From contig JAAOOA010000026.1 of NCBI GenBank assembly GCA_012861695.1, forward strand, positions 12,457,432 to 12,521,431: a stretch of 64,000 nucleotides of DNA, in the 5' to 3' direction. Below the pieces are notes generated by a model, which was not told the DNA's origin, did not search any database, and saw only the letters and a program-made list of their open reading frames with translations. Positions 40,068-53,837 of this stretch are shown in pieces. The first letter of the stretch is position 1, and each line of letters opens with the position of its first letter. This DNA is from Trematomus loennbergii. Taxonomy: Eukaryota > Chordata > Actinopteri > Perciformes > Nototheniidae. Position numbers and translations under genes: made by a program.

Positions 40068-40384
40068 AATGTGTGGATGACATTTTCACTTTTGGTTTAT
40101 CTTTACTTAAACCTCACACTGTCCAAATGGGAACATCCTTCCCAAGAATCAATTTGTTGCGACACTATACAACACACATTTGTGTATGTGCATACTTTCA
40201 TCAGGAGAAAGAAGGCCTAACCACCAGCAACCACCAATCACACATGACACCATGAATGATCACACTTACCCACAAAAGATTGTCAACAATGGTGCGTGTC
40301 CTTATACATTTGCCGTGCTGTGCATGGATTCTAATTCTATGCGTATCCACAAACACATTATAGGCTTAGGTCCTCATAACTTAC
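40068..40384 (-). other. astn2: intron side of the astn2 splice donor
   Basis: The first 317 bases of the 26,443-bp intron in transcription sense. The donor GTAAGT at 40379-40384 is a near-perfect consensus. The L2 LINE fragment sits within about 320 bp of it, in antisense orientation. Confidence 0.7.
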
Positions 40385-40572
40385 CATAACTGAGATGTGT
40401 AGCAGATGCATGTGTTCATGTAGGGCATGAGCAGGCTCCCGAGCTGTTGGTTGTGTTGTCTGAGCGAGAAGCTCCGACTCAGTCATGGACACATGGAAGT
40501 ACAGCGTCCCATTTTCCAACCACTGCTGCTTCCAGTGTACCTGAGAAATATCTTGTCCCGTACCGGCCATCT
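40385..40572 (-). CDS. astn2: astrotactin-2 internal exon: extracellular juxtamembrane segment
   Basis: The 188-bp exon starts after TCTTCTGCAG (acceptor AG at 40573-40574), with two bases finishing a codon, and then reads 62 codons. It ends with ATG at 40385-40387, before GTAAGT. The next exon (13941 down) joins in phase 0, so HISVM leads directly into the GGLIALLL membrane helix. The protein segment begins MAGTGQDISQVHWKQQWLEN, carries an N-glycosylation sequon (NGT, Asn at residue 20) and has the family core WLENGTLYFHVSM. The middle (about residues 30-52) is less conserved, and MHLLHISVM closes the exon.

In the astrotactin topology this part lies in the lumen or outside the cell, just before TM1. 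The match is clearly closer to ASTN2 (ISQ.HWKQQWLENGTLYFHVSM) than to ASTN1. Upstream exon 1, with the signal peptide, is not in the window. Confidence 0.88.
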
Positions 40573-43279
40573 CTGCAGAAGACAAGGAGAGAGGACATAT
40601 AACACATAAGAGGTTATCATTTAAACTGTGTCTGGTAAAGTCAGTGTTCCTAACCTTATTGTGTGAAGATGCATGGGAAAGAAAAACATCTAAATAGCCT
40701 TTGAGGAATAAACCAAAGTTCAAATGTGTTTGTTTGTTCTGCATTAGTATTCCAGTGCAGTGCCCTGTCTCAGCGCACGTCAACACAGCACTGAGACTAG
40801 AAACTTCAAACTGTTGAATAGCTGGACAGACTTCCTAGGCCGTCATAATTGTGTGCATTTGAGCAGCTGGCTCTGGAATAATTATTGTCAAGCCACTGCA
40901 TTGCTTAGCCGCTGTGATGAAATCTTTATGACGACAACTTTCTCACCCATGGTATTAGACAGAGATTTCTGAATTCAAAATGCAGGAGCATCACAAATGT
41001 TTTCAGCGCTCACAATCAATGCAGAACTTCAATTGAAGACACAATGAGTCACAGATGGGAAAGGCTTATCCCTGTTTATATCCATTTGTGTACGCTTTTC
41101 TTTTTTTGTACGGCAAAACAGACACAACACTTCTCCTAATGGGAAGACAATTAGTTTAAGCTTGATTGAAAACATATGTTCCAAGCTGTTGTAGAAATGC
41201 TATCTTACCATTCAATGTCCTCTGCTCATCTGCATAAACCACCCTACATTATATGCATATACAAAACAATCAGCTCCAAGCCACTGCTGGCATTAAACAA
41301 CACACATCAAAGGAATGCTAGAAAAGTTAAAAAGCACAGGAGAGAGAGAAACATGTGCAACCAAAATAAAAAAGACCCAATTGCATTGTATGGAGCAATG
41401 GGAAAAGGAGATGAAAAAGAGCGGGTGGGGGTAGGGGATGGTAACAAGTTATCTCGATATGGATCATGGCACAAGAATCTAATGTTATCCAGTAGGAGTG
41501 GTTGTTCAGTAGAGGAGTACCGAGGAGCCTCAGGGAGCCTCAGATTGGGAGGCTTGATACAGTATTTGTCATGTGGCTCGGTGACAAGGGCATAGACATC
41601 TGCTGACATCTCCTATCAGGAGAAGGTGGCAAATGACAAATGGCTTTCGGTGCGGCTGGTTATTAACCCGCTGACTCTGGGTCAGAGGATATGAACTGCG
41701 GGGTGGGGTTATGTGCACTATGCTCAGTAGTGCCATGGGCCCTAAGGGGCAAGGAGAGAGCATGCAGAACAGACATACCCTGAGAAAATTACAGAATGGT
41801 AACAAAATATATAGACCCTATAATTCTCCTTTAACAAGTAGACAGCATTACTTATATATATTCATTGTAGAGCTCTAATTAACAATGTATAGTATGCTTT
41901 CCCTTGTTGTTTTTACTTCTTGGATTTAATAATTAACTATTTGGTAGAAAACATGTACAGCAACATGTCTAATCCATGGTGGCATCTTCATATTGTTTTA
42001 GAGACAATAAATCCCAACTTAAAACAGGAAGCAGGTTTTTCTCATAAATTAATGATAAGACTAATCAATAACCTACATTGTTTAAAAACATTTCTGACCT
42101 TCAACTCATTGATTACTCCAGCATTCTGACAATTGACACACCCTTTGAAAGTAGACTATATTATTCCTCTTGTATCCAATGCTCTGAGGTGCTCTATACT
42201 TTTGCTGACTGCAGCTTATGATAAAATCTTGTGGTGTGTGAAATTCCTAAATGCCATAACTGCTGGCTATTCAACTCATTATGTTTAATCTGTGGGCTGT
42301 AGACACACTGCTTGACCTTTCACCTTGACAGGAGATAAAGCTCTGTCTGCTGGGCCAACAGTGAGGTTACTCCCGCCATCTGTTACTGTTTTAAACAAGC
42401 TCCTGTCAAATTCACCTTGGAATGTTGCTCACATGCTAGTATGTGCATTTCAGAAAGCTTTAAATAACTCTGATTGTACACAACGCTGACACTGTTTGAT
42501 CCTAATTAAGAGGGATGTTCATGTGGACAAATGAAAAGCTAGTGTTGTACTAGAAGCAATCACATGCAGGATGGAAGGATAGTAATAGAGTTTCGAGGGC
42601 TGTAGCCTACCTTTGTGCTGTTGTTATGTAAATGAGAAAGCTCAGTAAGCATGCTATTTAAAGACAAAAGGATTGTGTGTGTGTATGTGTGTGTGTCCTT
42701 GTCTTTTGTGCTATGAGGCTTGTCATTGGGCACCTGGCCAGACGTTACTGGGATATAGGTGTATGGCCTCAAGGTCTGCTAGTAATTCATTAGGAGGAAC
42801 ATTATTAATGTGTATATGTGTGTGAGTGTGTACGTGCCCACTGTTTGCGTGTGACTGACGCGAGTATACGCTCGCAGCAAGGGTGTCAGCATTACAGTGT
42901 CTACTTAACTGTGTCCAAGGACAACTCTGAGGTATGCTATAGTGAATGTTTTATAGAAAAAAATATGCCAGTAACTGTAGGGATCTCCCATTATCATGCT
43001 TTGATTATACAGGGTGAAACAGCATATTTGAGTAACTCATGATTATTTTTACTTATGCCTAGTGAGCATTGTGGCCAGAACGCTCCATTAAAAGAGAGAT
43101 TAAATGCAACCATACTGATGGTTTTATATTGTTTGTATCATAACTACAAATACAAAAATATTTACATTACCGGGCATACACTAAATGCAGTGTACCAGTA
43201 TAAAGGTTTCAAATTAATTTCAGTTAATATAATACCATGTGAACCTCAGCTTTAAATTAATTGTGTGTACTAATCTCGG
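40573..43279 (-). other. astn2: astn2 upstream intron, exon-proximal part
   Basis: Intron upstream of the 40572 acceptor. On the minus strand the acceptor is preceded by a pyrimidine-rich CCTCTCTCCTTGTCTTCTG. The plus-strand frame at 41176-41595 and the overlapping minus-strand frame at 41307-41609 show no known domain. A short TG run is present near 42675-42697. Confidence 0.5.
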
Positions 43280-43518
43280 AGCAGTAGTAGGTCTGCTCAA
43301 TTAAAATCGTATTTTAATCGCAATTACGATTTTGGCTTGGAACGATTATGAAAACAACATCATTGAAATGAAACGATTTTTTTTTTAAATGTGTTTTTTC
43401 AATAAATGGATGTTTTCAAAGTAAATGGATAATCGTTTTTAATAATCATGATATCAATTATTGACCCAAATAATCAAGATTATTATTTTTGCCATAATCG
43501 AGCAGCCCTAAGCAGTAT
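43280..43518. mobile_element. hAT MITE family A, copy 3, internally deleted
   Basis: The element is 43288-43510 (223 bp). Its flanks are AGCAGTAG (43280-43287) and AGCAGTAT (43511-43518), a 7/8 match to an 8-bp duplication. The ends TAGGTCTGCTC and GAGCAGCCCTA are diverged from the family TAGGGCTGTGC. Both subterminal regions match copy 2, but roughly 260 bp of the core is missing. Confidence 0.8.
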
Positions 43519-46500
43519 TAATTAAAAAACGTTTTCTCATTCATACATTCTATCTGCTGAAAAACAATGCAATAGCAAACCTTTAATAAACACCTACCAA
43601 TTTTAAAAACAAAAAGAGCAAAAATTCTAACTATTAATTGGTAGATCTCATATTATATATATGTTTTATGTTTAACGAAACATGTTTTATGAACAGTCTG
43701 AAGCCCACCACCAACCCACTTTAAACTGTAGAGCAATGAACAACCAGAAACATAATTCTTCATAATGCCTATGGCTAATAAACACAGCATGTTATTCCTT
43801 AAGTGGCTGAATATTGACTGATTTACAAGGTAAAATGCTTTTAATATCGCATTGGCTTTTTTTAATGAAGGAATTGAACACAGTTAAAACTAAAGGTCTT
43901 AAGCTTCATTTTGATTGTGGTGGTTTGAAAGCAGTCCAGCTGTGAGGTCAGCTGAGAGCGCACTGCCTGCTGTGCACAGACGCGGTGGGGGATTATAGCC
44001 CATGTGTCCATCTGTAATAAATGAAATGACTAGTTAGTGAATTTAGTGTCCTTTAACGCAAACAAAATCAGAATCATTAACGGGAGGCCTTCCCCAATGA
44101 TAGCAATCTCTTTAAAGAAATAACTGACGTACAGACAATCATGGTTTTCTTTCGTCCCGAATAATAATGAGCAACTTTGGCTATAGAAATATATGATTCC
44201 ATTGCAAATATGTGTGCTTTCTGTGTTCATATATTTCAAGTTCAAGATAAAATTAAGGAAATAAAGCTGTAAAAATTAGTATGTGAAACTTTGATAGGTT
44301 GCTTTATTACTTTCAGAAAATTAACATTCAGCAGAGAGATATTGAAAGCTTGGACAAATCCTTGATAAAGCCTTCTTACTCTTCACTAAGGAGTCTCTGT
44401 AGGTACTTAAGGCACAAGTAAAATCCATTGAACACTCAATGTCAGCAGAACTCTTACTAAAAGAGCAGGTGATTATAAGCTTTGTTCCTTTTCTTTCATG
44501 CGACTGTCCTTAAGGATCTTGCCCATTTCTAAATCTTTCCAAGGTTTGTCTCTCAGTTCTGCATTTAAATGGCACTGTGGTTTTTACATTCTTAAATGTT
44601 GCCTTGAGCAGGACTGATTTACACTTAAGGCAGTCTGTTGGATTTGGTATCTGATGAGATGATGTTGCCCCATTCTGTGTCAGAATATGGAGGCACCACA
44701 CAGTGGAGACAACTATTACAAAAACACAACATACTTTTTACCCATGACATACCGTATGGGTCAATACATGATTTAATCTGGTAAATGTAATACATTTGAG
44801 AGGAAAATCAGGAGTAGCGCACATCTGTTACAGGGAAATCAATGTTGGATTATAATCAAGTCTACCACCTATTAAACCTGAATTACAAAGTTAGCAGATG
44901 TTAGTTGCACAATGAATGAGAACAAAAACTAACCCAATTACCATTGATCATACAGCCAGACAAACTGCTGTACTGTCTACTAAACCCAGAATGCACTTTG
45001 ACTAAGTAAGATAGCCTTCTTTTGCACAGATATCCATCATTACTTCAGTGTACAGCGTATCTTAGTGGTAGTACTTTCATGTTGCAGACATTGAGAGCTA
45101 GCAAGCTTGAACAACACACAGTACTGTCCAGTATCAAAGAGATGACAAATTAGCAACAAGCCCTAACAATATATCTCAGGAGTTGGTGGGGTCCAATGCA
45201 AGAGGAATTCATTGTGTCCAATCATTCATCAGGTAGATTCAAACACATCTCAGAAGTTAATGTTATTATGTAACTGCTGGAAATAAAGTGAATCTACTGT
45301 TTTTAAAAATGCATCATCGCTGCCATTTGTGCCAACCTGGGGGGAAATGCATGTCAACTGATGTTCTCAGAAATTAAAAGAGCAAACAGCAGCGGCAGAT
45401 TGTGTTTTTCCTCCATCGATCACAGAGGGCAGTAAGGTAATTTTACAAAGACAGTGTTGCAGTGTAAAAACCAAACTAGGGTTAATATGTTATCATACAT
45501 CTCATTGATGATAGAAAGCTGGGTTGGACCCTTAAACTGAATTTACACTTTCCTCTTCCAACATTTGAATGACTAGGTAGGTAGGGATTAGTAGATCCTC
45601 ATGCCGAAAAAGCCAGGAAGAGGCTGGTAATGATGTCATCAAGAGACAAATGCTGGAGCTGCTCCACGGATCATAAAACACAGAAACATTCCTTTAACAC
45701 TATGACGGTACCCACAGTGATTTTATTAAGAAAAAAGGGGCATATTTTCTGAATCACAGCTGGAACTCATTTCAAAAGAATGTCTCAAACATTCTATGAG
45801 CCCACAGAGGCAGAATCTACTTCAGCATCAATGGACCATCACACAGACGCATTACCTGAATACATCTTCCATTCAATCCTCATCCACTATTATTTCCAGC
45901 TGGGGAGATGGTAGTCTTTTAGCAGATATTCGTATAACTCTGACAATTTTTTTAAAACAATACATTCTACATCATCCCTTTCAATTACAAGTTGTGCTTT
46001 GATAATGATAATGACTGGCAAGGTTGCACTGCTTCAGAGAGAGAGCAGAGATGGGTTCAAAACAGTACAAATTCCCGCATTGAAATATATTGTTTTAGAG
46101 CTGAAAAAGCATATGCATGCACTACAACGTACAGGCAGTCCTCTTCTCACCCACGCATCAACCCTGTTCCGAAAAGGTTGTCTCTCATCAGTTTAAAAGG
46201 TGATCATAGTCACTGATTGTGCAAGGCTGACAGCTCCATGACAGTTTGTCAGCGCGACAACAAGCCGTGTCATCAACTTTTACTGTGATGAAAGCTGGAA
46301 CCCTACAGGCACTTTCCTGCCTGTCATTACATGGGTGGCATAACACGTTTCCTCTCCAAATGACTGCACACAGCATGTCATTGCTCAGGCTGCCTATGGT
46401 ATAGGTGGCAGATGAATATTCAATAATTCATGTGAGCGAATAAGAAGGAATTCATTGGTTTCAAAAGTCTAGGCCCAGAAAAAGATAGCAAGGACCGAAA

Positions 46501-49500
46501 GGAAGAAGTGAGAGTGTGAAAGAGAGAGACATGTCTACATGGATAAAGAGGGGAAGGGAATTTACACAATCAGTCTGACACTCAACAAAAGTGTTCAATA
46601 ATATTAGCATACTTCCAAGACTCTCAAATTCTGCCTCAAGATGTTTCTGTCACCTGCGACAATGGCATATTCTAAACCTAAGATTCCCACTACTGTAGGA
46701 TGACGACAGGAAGCGTTCACTAGCAGCAAAACAAACAGGTTGAAATAAATGCACCTCTGATTAGCACCTAAATGGACTTGATGTCATATCCTCCCATTCC
46801 CAGAATGCTAACTGTGCCATTACCATTTTAAAATGACCTGATGGGAGCTGTGAAATATTTAGGCAAATACAGCATGAGCTACACAAGGCTATCAGGGTTC
46901 CTCTTTGCAGATTAACATCTATGCAAGTAAATGCCACCCTAATGTCTCATTAGAAGCACTAATGAAATAGCTGGCATTCACATAAAGTTCAATGGAAATT
47001 AACATAATTAAAAATGCATCAATACTTTTGTTTTTCCTTTCATAGGAAATGTAAACAGACCTGACACACATTGGGATACCACACATGTGTTTCAGTTGAA
47101 ATTATTGGTAGAGCAATAATATAAAATAAATTGGTTCACGTTGTGTTCTCATTGTCTATGAGCCATATGTACATTTTGAAAAGAAAGGTAGACTAACAAT
47201 ATCAGGCAATGTTGGCTTAATTATTTGATGTGCATTAAAAGTCAAATGAAAATGTTTCTACAAGCACAACTGAACTTAGTGAAGACACAGTCAAACATTC
47301 AACAACAATACATCTCAAGAAAATATAATCCGTAAATTGAAGGTTTTTGCATACTACGAGTCCATTGGTCATACATTAGCCAAATCTAGGACATAATTAA
47401 TATGACAGGGGACCGAAAACTGCATTCATAAATTATAAAAATGTTCAGATGAGACCTTCTTACATTGCACAACATTATTGTGTGATTACATTTTGCTTGT
47501 CGACCCATATGTTGGTGCAAATTGAGGTGCAACACAAAATCATGTTATCTCTCCATGGTTATTTCCATTGTGGACCTAGAACAAAATATACTGAATATTA
47601 AAACAATTATAATTTCTGTAAGGCACCACTCGAGGTCTTCCCTTTCATTGCAAACACACAATAACAGCAGTTAATCCACTGTTCCATTTTCACAACAAAA
47701 GGATATAATTAAACCCAATGGCTGTCCAAAAATGCAATCAAAATGATAAAACTGGTAGGCAACGGTTCGGAAAAAGTTTGGGTAAATAAAAAATGGATTT
47801 GAAGCTTGATAAGAGTTCTAATTCAATTATAACGTCCATGACAGTGTGATTGTTTTAATGAATCTTTCAGTTTGTGAAAGTAACAAACAAGCAAAGAAAG
47901 GAAAGCTCTTAGTACTCTTCTCCTCCACCAATACAGAACTGTGCCCTGCTGTCTCTATACCCTAGCTTCATCAGCACTGTGGGATCCAATTCTGTTGACT
48001 CAACACATGTTCCTCTTGACCCGTTTTCCACCTCACTTCCTAGATTTTCCCTCTGCAGAGGCCACTTTAAACACTTTAAACTAAAAGCAGACAATTCCAG
48101 GATGAAACGTATTAGTAGCGGTCACGCACCACTGATACTCTTACAGCTACTAACTAGAACAGATCATGAAAAGAGTTGCATTTCTTCAAAAATAGTGTTA
48201 TTCCATTTTTCTGTGATGATTAAATTAGTTCCATATAATGGCTTTATGAGCCGGCTATCTAAAAGGTGTTATTGAATCACTGACAGACATTTCTACAAGT
48301 AATAACCATGGTTATAAGGGCAATTCCAAATGTGTAAGAGTGTTCCTCAGTAAACAGTTACAGTATGTGGCAAAACAAACTAAAACCATTGGTTCATATC
48401 AGTAGAGAAGCAGGAATGTTGCTGGATTTGAGACGGATGCACCAACTTTGTCCTTGAACATTATTGGGGTCCTCTGAAGGACCCCATGTTAACTGCCCGT
48501 GCCACTCAGGTCTTATCGCTGAAGTCCACACCCTTGCTAACTCCTACTGTGCTCAATCACAGCGGCAGCTTTTTGGACTTCGTACTGACCACCTCCTACA
48601 GAAAACCAATCATATTTTCAGAGACAGTGCCAGTGAGCCTCCCAGCATGAAGGGAGGCTCACTGCATTCTGAAGTCACTTTTGACTTCAGAAAACACAAC
48701 CAAGGTGTGGTAGTAACTCTATTAGGTAGCCATAGTGAGTGTCTCCAATAACCATTCCAGGAGTTAAGTAAAAGTCACGGTCACATTATGCAACTTTCAT
48801 CACTGTGAGAGCAGGAAAAAAAACATTATCTATAAAAAATGTATCATAAACCCTTCAGGAATATTGCTAAACACCATCCTACATATGTTCCAATAACAAA
48901 GACAAGTGCACAGTAAGCAATATATTATAGAACAGTATTTGTTTTATAGTGGGACAAGCAGACCTCTGGGAACCTGTTGTGACAGTGTAAATATAATAAA
49001 CAAATAGCTGCTTGCCATTGGACCCACAGTGGGACCTGGATTATCTCTCATTAGCATTGAATACATTCTGTCGCATGTGTTATAGTGTGTGTGTGTGTTG
49101 GTGTGTGTGTCGGTGTGCGTGTGCGTGTGCATGTGTGTGTGAGTACAACTGCATATGTACTGTATGCTTGTGTGGATCCTTGCATTCTTTGCTCAAGGTC
49201 ACCTCAACTTTAAATAATTCAAACTGATAGGAAACAATGCCCCATTGCAGATTTAAAATGTAAAATAAAATCACAATATGTTTTTAGTTTTCCCCAGGAA
49301 AATAAGCTGCATTAACCACATGAAAAGCTATATGCATCTGTAAATGCTTTGTCCCTTGCGCTCTTTAGGATTAGTGAGGCAGAGTGCCAACAAATAAAAT
49401 CAGGAGCCCTCCTACTCCTAATGTATTTAAAGTGACACATTAACAGGATAAACAGTCCCCTTATCTGCTGAGTGCACAGGCATCTTCTAAAACACTACAA

Positions 49501-52500
49501 TCCTATTAACAAGACCTATTCTGATGTCACATCTCTCTACTACTATAATGTAAGGCTCGTCCATCGTTGGGGGTGGTCTGCCAGTGCCAAAGTGCCAAAG
49601 TGGCATGCTCGGATGTAATAGTACACACATTCAGTTTTTCTAATCCTTTGTTTAAGACTCCTCAATTGACACCTTGGTCAAAAAAAGAAAGGTAGAATGC
49701 ATTGACAAAGCAGCATTACAACATTAATGCAAGCCCATGTGCCAAGGTAGTTCAAAATAAATAATGCAAACATGCATATATGGCTACCAACAAGCAATTT
49801 GTATGCTCTCTAAACATGGAATGTAACATTGCATTTGTGCTGAATGAGGTTGTCTTCTTATTTGAAATAGCTAACATGCAATATTTGTGTTTAATAATTG
49901 TACTGTTTTCCAGACCCAAATACTACAGTGTGGATGCTCACATTGTACTAGATATTCTGTTGGTGTGGACAGACTTTTAGTGGAGCATTCAACCATATTG
50001 CACATTGACCGTAGCCTTACGGTGATACAGGTTTTGCTTAATATTTGCACTAGGCAGAAGGTACGCTTAATGTGCTGTACCCTCTTGGTCATACTGATCT
50101 CATGGCCTTGCATAGGTTGTGGTTCCAAGGCCAATCATAATGGACTTCAACAAAAGCAAAAGGGAGCAAGAGACAATAACGGCCTTGCTTTTTAACCGAC
50201 CATGATGCATTAAGTGTACGTAGCTGAAAACACACTGTTTAAGGATACATCTTGCATAGGGATTCATCTGAGACTATTCTATATTCTATGCATGCAGCTA
50301 GCACCAAGGAGAATTGAAAAAAGGTTTGGGGGATGTTGCACAGGCATGTTGGAAATCACATCCCTTTCAAGTGATACCAGTTATTCACTGATAGGACAGG
50401 AACTTTGAGAGCTTGGAGATTCCATGATGGAAGAGCCATACCTTAACCTTTCAGCAGAGTCTGCAGATGTCAGCAAGCCCATTCAGGGTCTTGGCACAAG
50501 CCAACAGATCATGCTGTACCCCTCAGGCTGTTCTTTTCCCCCTTAATGCATTGTGTCATAGTACTGGCACTGAAAAATCTGTAAGGTAAAGGAAAATCAG
50601 TCTGTGACTATTTTCTGCTTAACGGGAATTGATCTAGCTTGACATGATGAGCTTGACGGCTCGCCAGCTGCTTGCAGGATCCATCTCCTGCCTGGCACAG
50701 ACTCAGAGGAGATATTCATGAAGGTCTTAATCAGACTCACCCAGGAAGTGAATCATATATGGCTCTATAGCATAGACCAACATGGTCACTATAATAGTGC
50801 ATTATTTCATGACTTCATGTCAAGCTTGTGGCAAAGCAAAGTGAATGTGCTGGCTAAGAAGATATCATTAAAGATCTAATATTATCAATAAACTCAAATC
50901 GGTACCCCATAATGCGTAAAACCTTTGAAAAACATGGGACTGAATTAAATGTTTTGCACCGTTATTTATTGCTTTACATAATGTTTTTATTGAAACACTA
51001 TTTCCTTTGTTCAGAACATATTCACCAGAGGGCAATCTTCTGTTATGCAAGATGTAAATACAGCATAGTTCCTATTCAATGAGTGTTCCTCTGACAAAAT
51101 AGCACCCACTGAAAGCGGTGGGACTGGGCTATAATTATATTTATCAGAGGAATAAATAAACCGAGCTACTTCATGGATGTGTATGCCTTTAGATCTCTTT
51201 GTTCTGTACTATATCATTTAGCTCATTGCATAGTTGAGCAACAGTTAACATTACTTACTAGTCTGGACAATTAATACTATATAGCAGAGTATCATATTTA
51301 GCTTTAAGACATCATCACAGTAGATGTTTTATCAATCATTTATATTTAGAGCTTCCCAGCTTCTATTCAACAACCATACAAAACAATGTGTAAACAATAA
51401 TAGATTACCATTTGGCTCTGCACAGCACCTAATATCTGAGCATGTCTTGCAATACAGCCACTACTGTGCAATTTGTCATGGGCATGTTTCATAAATATCT
51501 GCCAGAACTTGTATGATGGAGTAGTCATCGTTGGCAGTCTCCATTCCACATCTTAGCCGTCTGTATTCATTTATATTCTCAGGGCTTCTTTATATTCCTA
51601 AAGGTTTCAGGTCTTGCTCCTATTCAGTCTTCCTTGTTACAGTCTTGAGTGTTTGGTTCTGCATTTCGTTGACTTGTCCATAACATATTATCCTTGGATC
51701 TTTACCATGTGGTCATCCCTCTTTCATTGATACATAGGATAGTTTAAGGCCAGCAAAACACAGGAGAAAATAAGGAAACTGGCAGGATTCAGTACTTGGC
51801 CGATGCTGCCTACATATGGTTCCAAAAAGACTGAACCACTGGATTTAGCTGGGCACACAATAGGTCCAACACTGGCATCGACTGTAGGTAGCTACATTAT
51901 ACAAAACCATTTTCCAAGCCCTTGAAAGAGAAGCAATCTCCCCCAAATAGGAAATATGTGGGCAATAAAACATGGTATAAATAGAAATAGGAACTGACAA
52001 TCAAATCAGATCTACAACTTTTTATTTTATTTTAAAGGGTCATGGCCCAGTGCCATGAAATGGAGCTGCTCCTCTCAATTTCAAAAGAACGGTTGCCTTC
52101 CTTTGTTCAACACTCATCCATGTCATAGAAAGACATTTAAGAGTTTGTTCTTAGCTTCTAAAACTGTTCAACCTGAACGCTGACATTTATTAAAAGCTTA
52201 AAATTCCTACACTAATTAAAATCAGTAGAAGACACTCTATTGGCATAATCAAGCTCTATTGGCAAATGTAAGTCTTATGTTCCCCTGTCTCACCTGGCCT
52301 ACTCTTTTATTTCATTCCTTACTCATGAATATCTCTTGTTCTGTGAATGCGGGTTTACGTGGTATAGCAAGACATTCATAGCCCTGTGATAAATTATCCA
52401 CTATAAATAATGAGCCTTTGCCGATTTTTAAGAGTTAATTAATTTCCTGCGGGCATGGCTGTGTCTCTCCTGATTAATGATGGTAATGCCATTGGCATGC

Positions 52501-53210
52501 TGAGTTGGGTCCCGTGTCACTGAAGATAAATCAGTGGTGCACTGTAAGGCGTCATGCCCCAGCTGTGTCCAACATGTTCACTTTAACTGGCTTCCTGACC
52601 TACGACACAATAAGGGGGTGACTCTGGATGTACCTGATCATGAGTCAAGTACTTTGTTACTTATGAGACAGGGACAGAGAAAGTGATAAATGTTTACGGT
52701 GGATTCATATTTCTCAGGATGCAGGATTATTTGAAGATATTATTGGTTTCTAGCTTGAATAATGGAATGAGGAGAAAAGCAGTTAAAATAGTTGACAAGG
52801 AAATAGATTGGAATAAAATAACTGAATTCAAAACAGAGTACTTCACAGCCACATGTTTCAATCAACTGCTTGGCCATTGAGGCAGAGTATGTGTTACATA
52901 CAGATATCCACTGGTTGGCACAAAACTGAACCCATTTTCTTCATTTTAGTATATTCATCAATTAACAAGCTGTTTGTGAAAAGGAAAGGACCTAGACATA
53001 TACAATTCACAGAGGCTGTAGCTTACATAATTCAGAAGGAATCAACCCTGTATGAATATGTCAAAGTGCCACAGAAAATAAAGAATCATACGGCCATCAG
53101 CCTTGATTCAGGCCTCAGGAACATTTTAATAGACTGAACTAAAAACTTGAAAACCATCAGATGTATCAGCTTCAGCTGTACTTTTTGCTAATATTTAAAT
53201 ATAAGCATAC
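43519..53210 (-). other. astn2: astn2 upstream intron, main stretch
   Basis: About 9.7 kb of AT-rich intron. I found no exon with splice signals and no cleanly bounded transposon. A TG-rich stretch lies at 49087-49141. None of the open frames here (for example 47979-48275, 48464-48751 and 49887-50195) has a recognisable domain, and I consider them chance. Confidence 0.5.
49087..49141. repeat. imperfect (TG)n microsatellite
   Basis: TG-rich stretch with CG, TT and CA interruptions. Confidence 0.85.
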
Positions 53211-53601
53211 TTAAAGGTGGGGTAGGTAAGTTTGAGAAACCGGCTCGAGATACACTTTTTGTTATATTCCATGGAATGCTCTTAACATCCCGATAGCAAT
53301 AAATATCTTAAGTGCTTTGACAAAAAATCCATAAAAAAAATGTCATCTGTGGAAGCCGTAGTACTGTAAAAAGTACGACCAATCATTTTAGCCGGCCCGG
53401 CTAAAATAACTGGATGGCCTACCTGCCTGTCAGCCTTCCATCTGTGCACAAACTTATCTCGTGCCCTCATTGGTCATGTGCGCGTTCGTGTGTGATGGAG
53501 GAGGGGCTCTGTAAGGAAGTAGCAGATTTGTTCCGGCTGTGTATTTTCAAATTCTAGCGCACTCGAGCTGGTTTCTCCAAAATTACCGACCTCACCTTTA
53601 A
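53211..53601. mobile_element. TTAA-flanked MITE family B, copy 1
   Basis: A 391-bp element including TTAA at both ends (53211-53214, 53598-53601). The ends are TTAAAGGTGGGGTAGGTAA and, reversed, TTAAAGGTGAGGTCGGTAA. It carries a perfect internal palindrome, ATTTTAGCCGG-C-CCGGCTAAAAT, at about 53385-53407. A full second copy is at 58411-58800, and an inverted partial copy follows immediately at 53637. Confidence 0.85.
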
Positions 53602-53636
53602 TGCATTAGTAATTATAATAAAATAATATTTACTTG

Positions 53637-53837
53637 CAGTTATTTTAGCCGGGCCGGCTAAAATGATTGGTCGTGCTTTTTACAGTACTACGGCTTCCAC
53701 AGATGACATTTTTTTATGGATTTGTTGTCAAAGCACTATATAGATATTTATTGCTATCGGGATGTTAAGAGCATTCCATGGAATATAACAAAAAGTGTAT
53801 CTCAAGCCGGTTTCTCAAACTTATACCCCACCTTTAA
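53637..53837. mobile_element. MITE family B, inverted partial copy
   Basis: This 201-bp block is the reverse complement of 53211-53411 with few differences and ends in TTAA at 53834-53837. It starts abruptly at CAGTTATTTTAGCC without a second terminus. With copy 1 it makes a fold-back with about 200-bp arms and a loop of about 225 bp. Confidence 0.9.

Noticed and set aside
40385..40786. Reading the whole 40358-40786 minus-strand frame as one exon
   Set aside because: Similarity to astrotactin starts only after the TCTGCAG acceptor at 40573 and stops at the GTAAGT donor. The rest is read-through into intron.
41176..41609. Plus-strand frame of 139 codons and minus-strand frame of 100 codons
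   Set aside because: No recognisable domain and no splice or promoter context. The two frames overlap on opposite strands, as chance open frames do.
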